From assembly GCA_050943615.1 (NCBI GenBank), contig JBMNPN010000002.1, positions 9,410 to 73,409 on the forward strand: 64,000 nucleotides of DNA, read 5' to 3'. The translations under genes were made by a program, and so were the position numbers. Below are positions 43,490 to 52,797 of the stretch, piece after piece. Numbering within the stretch: the first letter of the stretch is position 1; each line of letters starts with the position of its first letter. The notes beneath the pieces were generated by a model, which saw only the letters and a program-made list of their open reading frames with translations, searched no databases and was not told where the DNA came from. This DNA is from CACZQA01 sp050943615. Its GTDB lineage: Bacteria > Actinomycetota > Coriobacteriia > Coriobacteriales > QAMH01.

Positions 43490-44289
43490 TAGTCGTCCTC
43501 TCCTCCGAATTCCGGTGCGCACGTGCGCATGATCTCTTGGTTGTCGTGGGTGAATTCCACAAGCTTTACGTTGATGCCATAGGCATCCTGGATGTTCTCT
43601 CGAGTGATGATCTCGAACGCCGAGCCGAACTTCATCGGCTTGTCCTTCATGAAAAGCGCGACATTCGCGCCGGTCATGAAGGCGTGGTCGGGATTGTGCG
43701 TGACCATGAGGACGGCATAGCCGTTCTTTCTCAGATGCCGCACCTTCTCGATGACGCGCACCGCATTGCCGTAGTCGAGCGCGGCAGTTGGCTCGTCCAT
43801 GATGAGCAGCTGGGGCTCTTGCGCAAGGGCGCGTGCGAACATGACCATCTGCAGCTCGCCGCCGGAGATGTCGTTGTAGGCAGCCTCGCGCAGGTGCAAG
43901 ATGCCCATCTCCTCCATCGCGTTCTCGACGATGTTGTAGTCCTTGCGCGTGGGCTGGCCGTTGAGCGACTTGATCTTGTTCATGCGGCCCATCATGACGA
44001 CGTCCTTTACCTGGAAGGGGAAGGGCTGGTCATGGCGCTGGGCAACGTAGGCGATGGAATCGGAAAGGCGCGAGGCCGACCAGCGGGTGATGTCGCTTCC
44101 GTCGAGCGTAATCGACCCGGAGAACAGCGGGTTCAGGCCGAGGATGGTCTTCACGAGCGTCGTCTTTCCGCAGCCGTTCGGCCCGAGAATGCAGCACACC
44201 TCGCCGTCTTGTACGGAGAAGTTCACGTTCTTCTGGACCGGATGCTCGGGATCGTAGCCGACCGCTGCATCTCGCACGATGAGCTTCAT
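43489..44289 (-). CDS. ABC transporter ATPase of the FecCD importer, second copy
   Basis: This 266-residue protein has Walker A GPNGCGKTT, the signature ISGGELQMVM, Walker B LLIMDEPTAALDYG and the switch THNPDHAF. It is closely related to the ATPases at 2200 and 14604, sharing even the N-terminal AAVGYDPEHPVQ block. Start ATG 44289 has GGAGTAGGTGAGG upstream; a GTG at 44298, next to the permease stop, is the alternative. It is part of the minus-strand operon. Confidence 0.93.
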   Translation of the reverse strand: MKLIVRDAAVGYDPEHPVQKNVNFSVQDGEVCCILGPNGCGKTTLVKTILGLNPLFSGSITLDGSDITRWSASRLSDSIAYVAQRHDQPFPFQVKDVVMMGRMNKIKSLNGQPTRKDYNIVENAMEEMGILHLREAAYNDISGGELQMVMFARALAQEPQLLIMDEPTAALDYGNAVRVIEKVRHLRKNGYAVLMVTHNPDHAFMTGANVALFMKDKPMKFGSAFEIITRENIQDAYGINVKLVEFTHDNQEIMRTCAPEFGGEDD

Positions 44290-44298
44290 GGGCCTCAC

Positions 44299-45588
44299 CT
44301 ACTCCCAACTGCGCATGCCGCGCACGACTATGAGGATGAACAGGGGCAGTGCCACGATGGAGACCACCGAGCCGATGGCGATGCCGTCTCCCACAAAGGG
44401 GATGCAGTCGGTGATGTCGCGGCAGACGAGAAGGAAAATCATGCCACAGCAGATGCTTCCGGTGAACTGCTTGGTGAACTCCGTTCCAAAGAGGCTCCGC
44501 GCCAAGAACGGCGCGAGCAGCGTGACCATCCCGACGACGCCGGTATGGATCTGGGCGGCGAGCATCATGATGGCGCCGCAGATGAGCGCGACGATGCGCA
44601 GGGCGTTGTAGTTGATGCCGAGGAGCTTGACGTCTTGCTCGTCGAAGGAAAGTGCGTTCATCTTGAAGCGCAGCAGGTAGACAGGGAGGATCGAGAGCAC
44701 GGACACGATTCCGAGCACGATCCAGGAAGTCGCCGAGGTATCGACCGTGAGCATCTGGGAGATGGTGTAGAAGGTCTGGTAGTCCTGCTCGTCCATGACG
44801 AAAAGCGTCATGTACTGGACCACAAAGCCGAGCAACTGTCCCAAGATCATGCCGATGAGCACGGTCGAGAGGATATCGAAGGGCTTGCCGCGTCTCGAGA
44901 GCTTCTTGCCGCATACCATGACCAGGACAAGGATCGCCGCCCCGATGCCGTAGCAGAGCAGGTAGCGCATGTTCACCATGTCGGTCGCCGCGCTCCCGTA
45001 GATTGCGACGAGCAGCATGACGCCGAACTGGATGCCAGACGAGGCGCCGAGCATGTTGGGCCCGGCGATGGGGTTCTTGAACACGTTCTGGTACAGCATG
45101 CCGGAGATGGAGAGCAGCGCTGCGCAGATGAGGGTGATGCCCACGACCTGCAGTTTGTCGAAGACCGCCCAGTAGCAGGGGCAGTTTTCGAGCAGCCATT
45201 CCTTTGAGCGCGGGTCGAAGGCGTGCGTCACGTCGGCAATGGCGTTGTAAGCGTGCAGGTAGAGCGCGTCCCACACCTGAAGCGGCGTGTAAAACCAGTA
45301 GGGCCCGCTATAGGAATAGTCCTGCCCCGCTGCCCCCACGCAGCACAACGAGAAAAAGGAGATGACGATGAGAAGCCCTATGGAGATGGCCACGCGGATG
45401 GCGGACCTGTCGTGTTCGGCGCGGTAGAGCTTGTTGGTCTCGCGCATGGAGAGCTTGCGGCTGACGGTGCCGACGCGCATGGCACGGCTCCGCGAGATGA
45501 ACGAGCCGTTGCGCAGCCGCGCGATGTCGGTTGCCGTGTAGCTCGATGCAGAGGCGTGCGTATCGGAATCGCTCTTCTTAGATGCCAT
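44299..45588 (-). CDS. FecCD-family permease, second subunit, second copy
   Basis: This 429-residue permease corresponds to the one at 944-2203. A ~75-residue cytoplasmic N-terminus is followed by one helix and a long external loop rich in aromatic residues (SYSGPYWFYTPLQVWDAL). Then come the FecCD block SISGMLYQNVFKNPIAGP, further helices and the coupling motif DEQDVKLLGIN. ATG 45588 has GGAGGTGAG five bases upstream and overlaps the preceding permease by 11 bases. Confidence 0.9.
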   Translation of the reverse strand: MASKKSDSDTHASASSYTATDIARLRNGSFISRSRAMRVGTVSRKLSMRETNKLYRAEHDRSAIRVAISIGLLIVISFFSLCCVGAAGQDYSYSGPYWFYTPLQVWDALYLHAYNAIADVTHAFDPRSKEWLLENCPCYWAVFDKLQVVGITLICAALLSISGMLYQNVFKNPIAGPNMLGASSGIQFGVMLLVAIYGSAATDMVNMRYLLCYGIGAAILVLVMVCGKKLSRRGKPFDILSTVLIGMILGQLLGFVVQYMTLFVMDEQDYQTFYTISQMLTVDTSATSWIVLGIVSVLSILPVYLLRFKMNALSFDEQDVKLLGINYNALRIVALICGAIMMLAAQIHTGVVGMVTLLAPFLARSLFGTEFTKQFTGSICCGMIFLLVCRDITDCIPFVGDGIAIGSVVSIVALPLFILIVVRGMRSWE

Positions 45589-46882
45589 TGCGCTCACCTC
45601 CCTTGTTGCGCAAGGCGACGACGAGGAACACGATGGCGCCGAAGATGGAGATGTACATTCCGCTCATGGTCTCGTAGTCGGACCCGAACAGCGCCGAGAC
45701 GAGCACGTAGGCCCCGAGCACGAAGATCGCGCCGAGCACAAGCGCTGCTGGCAGCAGGTACTTGAAGTTCGGTCCCACGATGCGGCGCGAGAGGTGGGGG
45801 ATGAGAAATCCCACGAAGCCGACCGCTCCGGCAAAGGAGACGATGATCGCCGTGAGCAGGGTGCAGACGGTGATGGTTATGATGCGCATCTTGCGGGTCT
45901 CCACGCCGAGGGTGCGGGCCTCCTCTTCGCCCAGGCCCAGCACCATCATCTTCTGGCGGTAGTGCATGATGACCGCAAAGCAAAGTGCCAATGGGGCCAA
46001 CAGCGCGAGCACGTCGATCCAGGAGTAGGAGCGGTAAAAACTTGATATCTGGAGCTGCGTCAGCAGCTGCGCTTTCACGCCCTCGGGGTCAAGCGTCACG
46101 TAGTAATAGCGCACGGTGTTCACGATGGCCCCGCACACGCCGCCGACAACCTGGCCGACGATGATGATGACGATGTTCGACTTGGAGAAGCGCCCCAGAA
46201 AGCGCATGCACAAGAGCACGAGCACGACGACCACGGCGCAGCCAACAAACTGCAGGAGCGAAAGCCCGTAGGTCGCGAGCAGGTCGTCTGCGCTCGATAT
46301 GCCTCCCGACGAGGTGGACGAAGTTCCGCTGACGAGCGCGCTGACCCAGCCTATCTGGTCTCCCTCATCGCTCACGAAAAAGACGATCCAGATGACCATG
46401 CCAAGCGAGGCCCCGCTCATGACGCCCAGAGTCGAGGGCGAGACGAGCGCGTTTCGGAAACTTCCCTGATACACCGCTCCGCACAGGGCAAGGCCCGCAC
46501 CGGAGAGGCAGACGACGATGTAGCGGAAGAACGTGTTGCTGAAGATCGCGGACCCGGTCTGATTGCCCGTGAAAAACGCGATGAGCCCGTTGACGTTGTC
46601 CGAGAGCCCCTGAATGAACCAGGAGAGGTTGTAGCCCTGGCCATAGCCGGTGCTGTTGAGGCCCTCGTTGAGCATGTTCTTGGGGATGAGGAGCCCTAAG
46701 AAGAAAAGGACGACGAGCACGATGCACATGATGAACACGCGTTGCGCACGCGGGTCGATGCGGTGCCCCTCGTCCCGAGATTGCGCGTAGACGTTCTGGC
46801 CGTCGTCTTCCCCGAAGCTGATGTTCTCCGAGGTCGGGGCGTCAAGGCGCTCTGGTTGCCTGTCTTTGCTGCGCTTGGGCAT
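45578..46882 (-). CDS. FecCD-family permease, first subunit, second copy
   Basis: This 434-residue permease is the complete counterpart of the truncated gene at the window start. A ~47-residue hydrophilic N-terminus leads to the first helix (VFIMCIVLVVLFFLGLLIP), then an external loop. The block LSGAGLALCGAVYQGSFRNA and the coupling segment GLGEEEARTLGVE follow. The gene starts 4 bases after the stop of the surface protein, so it is co-transcribed with it. Confidence 0.9.
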   Translation of the reverse strand: MPKRSKDRQPERLDAPTSENISFGEDDGQNVYAQSRDEGHRIDPRAQRVFIMCIVLVVLFFLGLLIPKNMLNEGLNSTGYGQGYNLSWFIQGLSDNVNGLIAFFTGNQTGSAIFSNTFFRYIVVCLSGAGLALCGAVYQGSFRNALVSPSTLGVMSGASLGMVIWIVFFVSDEGDQIGWVSALVSGTSSTSSGGISSADDLLATYGLSLLQFVGCAVVVVLVLLCMRFLGRFSKSNIVIIIVGQVVGGVCGAIVNTVRYYYVTLDPEGVKAQLLTQLQISSFYRSYSWIDVLALLAPLALCFAVIMHYRQKMMVLGLGEEEARTLGVETRKMRIITITVCTLLTAIIVSFAGAVGFVGFLIPHLSRRIVGPNFKYLLPAALVLGAIFVLGAYVLVSALFGSDYETMSGMYISIFGAIVFLVVALRNKGGERNGI

Positions 46883-46886
46883 GGTT

Positions 46887-49800
46887 TTAGAAGCTTACCG
46901 GCTCTTTGTCGGGCAGGGGGTCCGTCTCGTCTTCCGGCGCATCCTTGCGCTGGCGCTTGATGAAGAACCACACGATGCGCGCTGCAAGTGCCGCGAACAA
47001 GGCGAGCACCGCGGCAAAGCCGATGAGGTTCCCGATCCCAGTATCGTTGTCCGTGCCGCCTGCGCTCTCGCCCGTGTTGCCGACACTGGTGCCTGTGGGG
47101 GTGCCAGTTCCGGTTGTGCCTTGCGAGGCAGCGACCGGGGACGGCTTGGTAGCATTTGAGCTCTTGGGAACCGTGGGCTTGACAGCGGTGGGCGTTGCCG
47201 TTGGAGGCGTGGGCTTCTCCGTGTTCACCTTGACTGTCGATGCGGCATTGTCAGTGGCCTTGAGGGCGATCTCGAGGTTCCCGGTGCCATCTTCGACATA
47301 ACCCAGGGAAGTAATCTTGAAGCTGAGCTTTGCCGCGTTTTCCGAGACGGCAGAGTAATTGATCCCCGAGCTTCCCAACCAGTACGAGCGCGTCTTGTCC
47401 TCACGCGCGCCCTTTCGGACCTTTGCCGTGATCTTTATCGTCCCGAAATTGTCGTAGACCTCTATCGTCTTGCCATTGAGCTCATAGGTGAGGTGCACCT
47501 CGTAGATGGCCTTGTTCTTGTTGGCGTCGAGCAGCGGCTCGTAGCCCATGCGCACGGCCTTGTTGCGGATAACCGAATCGGCCGTGCTCACCGTGGATAT
47601 CGTGAGGCGAAGCTTCTTTGCCTCGTCGAGGTCCTCGGCGGTGATATGGGCCTTGCTCACGTCTACGGACAGTTCGCTTTTGGCGCGCTTGTCCATCTTG
47701 ACCTTGATGTCGCTTCTCGTGACGCCATCGCTCGAATCATCGCCGAACACGGCATAGAGCGTGAGCTCGTCGCCCGATGTTGGGGCGACGGCAGAGAGCT
47801 TTGCCGCGTTGACGCGCGCGATGTCGGGCGTGGTGGCGTTCTCCTTGGTCGACCAGCCGAGGAAGCGCAGTTTTTTCGATTTGTCCTTGGGGTTGCTCAC
47901 GCCGCAGGATGTGAGAACGTCGTTGAAGTCCATCGTGGTCTTGACGGCGCCATTGGTCTTTGCGTACTGTTTGCCGTCCACTACGAAGGTGACGGTCAGC
48001 GTGCGGTCCTGCTCAGTGTACTTGCCATAGTAGATGTTCTTCCCGCTCTCAAATGAGCTGGAATCCGCGACTGCCGGCAGCGTACCGTCTTGCCAGTATG
48101 CTTCCTGGTCGGTCAGGCGCGGTCCCCATCCGGTGAAGGTATAGACCTTCTCGCTCGTTTTGACGACCGTGCCGCTGCTCGCGTAGTTTCTCGCAAGCGC
48201 GTTGGTATCGGCGTTGTACGAGGAGGTGAGGCCTTCCGTGACGGTCCATGATCCATCCTCGTTGCGGTAGCGGAACGTCACCTCTATTTCCTTTGCCGTC
48301 TTCTTGAACAGCGGGGTGAAGGTCATGTCCGAGGTCACGGTGGGGAGCTCGTCGAGCGTCTTGCCGTCTTGCTGCCAGGCCTCGAACTCGTACTCGTAGC
48401 CTTTCTCCTCATCGATTTTGCTGGGGTCGTCCTTGCCGGTGGTGGGATCGACTTCTCCGCCTGCGGCTTCGTAGGAAGCCTTGGCGCCGTCGTCTGCGGC
48501 GTAGGCAAGAATGCGCCCGTCGGTGTCGAAGCGCACGAGGTGCTGCCCCGATTTCACTTCAACATAGACGGCGCTGAATTGCGCGGCCTTGTTCTGCTCG
48601 ACGCCTGAAATATCGGTGTTGATGCGAATCTCGTCCTTCAGGGCACTCGCATCGAACTTGACTCCACCGCATTGCCAGCCGACAAAGCGATAGGTGGCTC
48701 CGTCTTGCGTGTAGCTTTCTGCCGTGCTGGGGAGCTCGACGCCTGCCTCGGAGAGCGTCTTTCCCAGGGTGACTTCGGCAGCCGCCGGGTCCTCGGCATC
48801 GGTGCCATCTCCGTTTTTCAGGCCGGTGAAGCTAACTGAAATCTGCGGTGTGCCCCACAGTTCGGCCGCCCCTTCATCGTCTACGGTGACCCCGTTGCCC
48901 TTCAGGTCCACGGTGTCGTCGGTCGCCTCGAGCTGCGAGCCGCCTACGGTGACCTCCGAAGACTCGGATACATGCGCTGCGCCCCCGGTAGGGGTCTTGC
49001 TGTAGACAACGCTCGAAGAGTCGTTGCCCGGCGTGGCTATCTCGCCTGTAGAATCCGGGTTGATGTAGAGCTTCAGGTTGAGCGTGCCGTATTTGACTGT
49101 AATCGCGTCGCTGCCGTGCTCTTCTGATAGGTCGGCGCTCTCATCTGCCGTCCAGGTGGATGCACCTTGAGCATCGAGCGCGTACGCGTCTCCCCTGGCG
49201 CAGGTCGCGTTCACATGTCCGGAGACCTCCACGTTCCCGGAAAACCTGCTCGACGAGGCGATCCCCACAGCTTCGGTGGCGATGGAGTAGCCCGATTGGA
49301 CGAAGAAGTACTTGGGCACGATGCTGTCGAGCTTTCCGCGCGTGTCGGTTGTCTGCGGGTCGGAATAGACCCAGACCGCAACGCCGCTGTCGAGCACGAG
49401 GGGCGTGGCATAGTAGATTTCGGTGTCGTTCGAGCTCGAGTTGGTAGCGCTCGCCTCTTCGGAATCGTCGAACTTTGCCTCTTCCTTGAACTTTTCGCAG
49501 ATCTCTTTGTAGAAATCGGAGTTCTCGTCGGGGAATATCTGCACGAGGTTGCTTGCGCTGTAGGTCGTGTCGTTGCTCGTGGTGTCGACGGTCTGCCAAC
49601 GTCCGCGCGAGACGCACGTGGCGTTGTTTACGGCCTCGACAGTGCTGTCGCTTGAAACGTCCACCTTGGCAGATTCTGAACTTGCAGTGGTGTAGATGCC
49701 CTCGACGCGGTTTGCACCGTAGGTACTCGCGTCGTTTTCCGTGGCGCTTGCCGTGAGAGAGGCGCTATCGCTGAGGACGGCAGAACCCGAGCTCACGTAG

Positions 49801-50396
49801 ACACCGTAGAGGGCGGGCGTGGGCAGGTTCGAAGAGGTTGACGATCCCGTGTACGCGACCTTGAGCGTTGCGCTCTCGAGCTCGAAGGTGCCCCCTCCGC
49901 TCACGGAGACGCCGCAATAGGCGCCAGCGGTCCCGCTCGTCTCTTTGGAAGAACCGACGGTGACCGAGAGGGTGCCGCCGCTGATGCTGCTTGTCAGGGT
50001 GAAGGTGCCGCTCCCGCTAAAGGAGATGGCGCCGGACTTGCCCGATGCGGCGAGGGCGGAGGACAACGTGTGCCCCTTCAAGTCCAATGTGAGCGATTTC
50101 GCCGTGCTGATAGGGGCCGTGAGGCTCGCATCGGCCTCGAGCTCGATGGTGTCGCCGTCTGAAGCGGCGTCGAGCAGCGTGTCAAAACTCGTGAACTCGG
50201 ATCGTTCGGTGCCGTGGACGAGCGTGAGCTCGCAGGTGTCCGTGTCGCTTTCCGCAAATGCCAGCCCCGTCCCCAAGGGATTTTCCCCATACGATGCGAA
50301 TACACCTGGAGCTGCCTGGAACAAGACGAGCGAGGCACACAAAACGCCCGAGACGATGGGCTTTGCTGCGCGCTTGAAAGCAAACGAATGAAACAT
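46887..50396 (-). CDS. Large surface protein with C-terminal membrane anchor
   Basis: This 1169-residue protein is the first gene of the second importer operon. A signal peptide (to about residue 48) precedes a ~450-residue Ser/Thr/Gly-rich beta region (DAASDGDTIELEADASL) resembling the beta-helix part of the first cluster's surface protein. It then has repeated modules with FVGWQ, FTGWG and FLGWS signatures, like InlB/Listeria-Bacteroides repeats (about 590-900). A Thr/Pro-rich spacer (about 1067-1115), one membrane helix (about 1121-1146) and a charged tail follow. There is no LPXTG. It may present or trap the importer substrate at the cell surface; this is inference from co-transcription. 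Confidence 0.8.
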   Translation of the reverse strand: MFHSFAFKRAAKPIVSGVLCASLVLFQAAPGVFASYGENPLGTGLAFAESDTDTCELTLVHGTERSEFTSFDTLLDAASDGDTIELEADASLTAPISTAKSLTLDLKGHTLSSALAASGKSGAISFSGSGTFTLTSSISGGTLSVTVGSSKETSGTAGAYCGVSVSGGGTFELESATLKVAYTGSSTSSNLPTPALYGVYVSSGSAVLSDSASLTASATENDASTYGANRVEGIYTTASSESAKVDVSSDSTVEAVNNATCVSRGRWQTVDTTSNDTTYSASNLVQIFPDENSDFYKEICEKFKEEAKFDDSEEASATNSSSNDTEIYYATPLVLDSGVAVWVYSDPQTTDTRGKLDSIVPKYFFVQSGYSIATEAVGIASSSRFSGNVEVSGHVNATCARGDAYALDAQGASTWTADESADLSEEHGSDAITVKYGTLNLKLYINPDSTGEIATPGNDSSSVVYSKTPTGGAAHVSESSEVTVGGSQLEATDDTVDLKGNGVTVDDEGAAELWGTPQISVSFTGLKNGDGTDAEDPAAAEVTLGKTLSEAGVELPSTAESYTQDGATYRFVGWQCGGVKFDASALKDEIRINTDISGVEQNKAAQFSAVYVEVKSGQHLVRFDTDGRILAYAADDGAKASYEAAGGEVDPTTGKDDPSKIDEEKGYEYEFEAWQQDGKTLDELPTVTSDMTFTPLFKKTAKEIEVTFRYRNEDGSWTVTEGLTSSYNADTNALARNYASSGTVVKTSEKVYTFTGWGPRLTDQEAYWQDGTLPAVADSSSFESGKNIYYGKYTEQDRTLTVTFVVDGKQYAKTNGAVKTTMDFNDVLTSCGVSNPKDKSKKLRFLGWSTKENATTPDIARVNAAKLSAVAPTSGDELTLYAVFGDDSSDGVTRSDIKVKMDKRAKSELSVDVSKAHITAEDLDEAKKLRLTISTVSTADSVIRNKAVRMGYEPLLDANKNKAIYEVHLTYELNGKTIEVYDNFGTIKITAKVRKGAREDKTRSYWLGSSGINYSAVSENAAKLSFKITSLGYVEDGTGNLEIALKATDNAASTVKVNTEKPTPPTATPTAVKPTVPKSSNATKPSPVAASQGTTGTGTPTGTSVGNTGESAGGTDNDTGIGNLIGFAAVLALFAALAARIVWFFIKRQRKDAPEDETDPLPDKEPVSF

Positions 50397-50844
50397 GGAG
50401 CGACGGAACCTTACTGACTATCGTGATTTTTCAGAGGCTACATTAGCATGAAAATAATGCGCAACGAATATATAAATCAATGGAGATAATGCGCATAAAA
50501 ATATTATTTACATATTCATATATATCGAAAAATATATACATCATGCATCGTGACGAGTCAGCTCTATATTGTGAACATTCTGAAAATATTGATGCGGATA
50601 GCACGCTTTCCAACAATCGGGGGGAACGGGCTGATAATTGGAATACGCATGTTCAGAGTGGCACTCTGCGTGTATTGGGTAAGCGAATGACATCATGAAT
50701 GCAGACCAATCCAGAATGCTGAAAGAATACGTTTTCAGAGAAAGAAATTTATTCTCCCCTATATGTCCTTTAAGCATATGAATCACAAAGAAAATAGATT
50801 TTTATATATACAATCTCATTCCGAGATATTATATGCTCCAGGCT
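50397..50844. promoter_or_regulatory. AT-rich divergent control region between the surface protein and lipoprotein genes
   Basis: About 450 bases of strikingly AT-rich sequence between two divergent genes. It holds direct repeats ATAATGCGCA at 50454-50463 and 50484-50493, an inverted GCAT-ATGC pair around AAAATA at 50447-50460, and -10-like boxes TACAAT (about 50809-50814) and TATTAT (50827-50832) facing the lipoprotein. I accept no reading frame here. Shared regulation of both arms of the system is likely. Confidence 0.5.
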
Positions 50845-52716
50845 ATGCTGTACCGAGGGGATAATTCTAAGGTAAAGAAATTGCTCGTGACGCTGCTGGT
50901 CCTAGTGACCGCGGCCTCGCTTTGCATGCTCGGAGGATGCAAGTACACCGACATCTTGACCGAGCACATCGAAGACCCCGTCAACGGCACGGTCAATGAG
51001 AACATGGACCCGATCTACAAGGACGTCGACAACGCGAAGAAGGACTCCACGCGCGTTGCCACGCACCGCAACACCTCAAAGACCCTCGACAAGCAGACCG
51101 AGGAGCTTCCTGTCTACGATAAGAACGCTCCGGATAATGGGCCGACTGACCAGCGTATTCAAAGCGATGACAGCTCCCATACGGAAACTGCGACACAAGG
51201 CACGAAGGAGTCCAAGAACAAAAAGGGCCATACCAAGAAAAACGACAAGGACAAGAAGAAGGACAAGCAATCGGGCGACAAGTCGGACAAGGACTCGCAG
51301 AGCAAGAGCGATACAAACCAGACCAGCGATGACACCGACGACGATGGTAAGAGCTCTTCTTCGAGCAACGGGACGTCCGGTGGCAATGGCGGCTCGGCGA
51401 AGGTCTACGACGACAGCACCTACAAAGACCTCCCCGAGAACGTCCAGACCGTTGCGGCGGCGGGGCAATACGCATCGCTCGTGCAAATGTTCTCCGGGGA
51501 GACGGGCGCGCATCTCGTGGCTGCTGACAACGCCTGGCTTTCGCGCGTCAAGTCCCTCGGTGCATTCGACGGCGAGGGCATAGAGGATATCGCCGTGGGA
51601 TGGTCGGGAGACACCGATCAGAACAGCAGCGGCTCTGCGGATAACGCGAAGGTCTCGGCAATCATCAAGGCAAAGCCCGATGTGGTGCTAATAGACGGCA
51701 ACGACGACGACTCGAACCTCTCGAAATCCGCCATGGACAAGCTCGTGGACGCCGGCATAAGCGTCGTCACGATGCCAAAGCTCGGCTCGCTGTTCACGAG
51801 CGACGAGGACATTGTCGATGCGGCACGTATCGTGGGCTCGCTGCTCTCGGACTCGACGAATGGGTATTCCACCAAGATGGCCAAGAGCTATATCTCCTTC
51901 CATGACCAGCTCGTGAGCGACGATGCCGATTACTACTACAAGCCCGGCTATGTGCACAAGTACCAGGATGGCGAGTCCACGACGGGTTCTGCCAAGCAGG
52001 GCGCGTGCACCACGGTTTTCGTGGACCATATCGCCTCGACGACCACGTCGACCACAAAGGCCTCGCGCAATTACTCTGCTTACGGCGACCCGCTCTATCT
52101 GGATGGCGAGACCCTGGACACGAGCGACGGAGTCGGCATGTCGATCTCCGGCTCAGGATATGCGCTGATGGACTATTACTTCCAGCTTGGCGGGGTGGTC
52201 AACAACTCCTATCCTCGTGTCAAGCCGTCGAACAGTGCCTCCTACGCGATTGTCGCGGGACAGGATGCGCGCGGTATTCTGAGCGTAGACGCTGCCAACC
52301 GCGATACGCCCTCGGCGCTCTGGTATGCCCCCTCGAGCGATTCCGCGGTCATCACCGTTGGAGACGGCACCTATCCTGCCATCGTGGCCCGTGACTCCGA
52401 TATCGCAAAGACGATACAGGCCTCGGCGGATAAGACGAACGGTCTCTATAACGTCGGTCAGAAATACGAAATCTACGTGATGCCCTCGGGGCTTTCCGGC
52501 AACTGGGCCGATGGCACGGTCGAGAGCTTCCTCACGATGTACTGGGCATCCGTGTGCCTGACCTCGAGCTCTCCGTCGGGGTCGAGTCTGGATGGCCTTA
52601 TGGATTACATCAAGAGCTTTTACTCGACTTACTACCGTGTGGATGCCTCGAAGGTCGCCACGCACTTCAATCAGTCAATTTACAACCCCCTGAAAGCGGC
52701 ATGTCCGCGTTCTTAA
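50845..52716 (+). CDS. Substrate-binding lipoprotein of the second importer
   Basis: This is the paralogue of the lipoprotein at 7413. Start ATG 50845 (MLYRGDNSKVKKLL) gives a signal with lipobox MLGGC and lipidated Cys32; ATG 50833 is an alternative. Residues ~50-198 are a charged, disordered linker rich in Lys, Asp and Ser (KKNDKDKKKDKQSGDKSDKD). From ~200 a periplasmic-binding fold of the BtuF/FhuD class begins (AAGQYASLVQMF, HLVAADNAWL, KPDVVLIDGND). The C-terminal lobe includes the block YEIYVMPSGLSGNWADG, also seen as FDVYVAPSGVLGSWLEG in the first paralogue. It is divergent from the importer operon. Confidence 0.78.
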   Translation: MLYRGDNSKVKKLLVTLLVLVTAASLCMLGGCKYTDILTEHIEDPVNGTVNENMDPIYKDVDNAKKDSTRVATHRNTSKTLDKQTEELPVYDKNAPDNGPTDQRIQSDDSSHTETATQGTKESKNKKGHTKKNDKDKKKDKQSGDKSDKDSQSKSDTNQTSDDTDDDGKSSSSSNGTSGGNGGSAKVYDDSTYKDLPENVQTVAAAGQYASLVQMFSGETGAHLVAADNAWLSRVKSLGAFDGEGIEDIAVGWSGDTDQNSSGSADNAKVSAIIKAKPDVVLIDGNDDDSNLSKSAMDKLVDAGISVVTMPKLGSLFTSDEDIVDAARIVGSLLSDSTNGYSTKMAKSYISFHDQLVSDDADYYYKPGYVHKYQDGESTTGSAKQGACTTVFVDHIASTTTSTTKASRNYSAYGDPLYLDGETLDTSDGVGMSISGSGYALMDYYFQLGGVVNNSYPRVKPSNSASYAIVAGQDARGILSVDAANRDTPSALWYAPSSDSAVITVGDGTYPAIVARDSDIAKTIQASADKTNGLYNVGQKYEIYVMPSGLSGNWADGTVESFLTMYWASVCLTSSSPSGSSLDGLMDYIKSFYSTYYRVDASKVATHFNQSIYNPLKAACPRS

Positions 52717-52797
52717 TTCAATGCAAGCCCAGATGAAAGGAGGCTGCGCCCATTAGATCTTGAGAGTTAGAAAGTACGTTTGTGAGGAAGGTAATGC

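Noticed and set aside
43537..45207. 556-residue plus-strand frame opposite ABC ATPase and permease
   Set aside because: His/Asp/Glu-rich shadow translation; the minus strand carries clear Walker and FecCD motifs.
46887..50396. Sortase-anchored surface protein
   Set aside because: The C-terminus has a membrane helix and charged tail but no LPXTG-like motif before it.
50480..50786. Small frames on both strands in the AT-rich divergent gap
   Set aside because: Composition and promoter-like content indicate control sequence; no ribosome site or domain.
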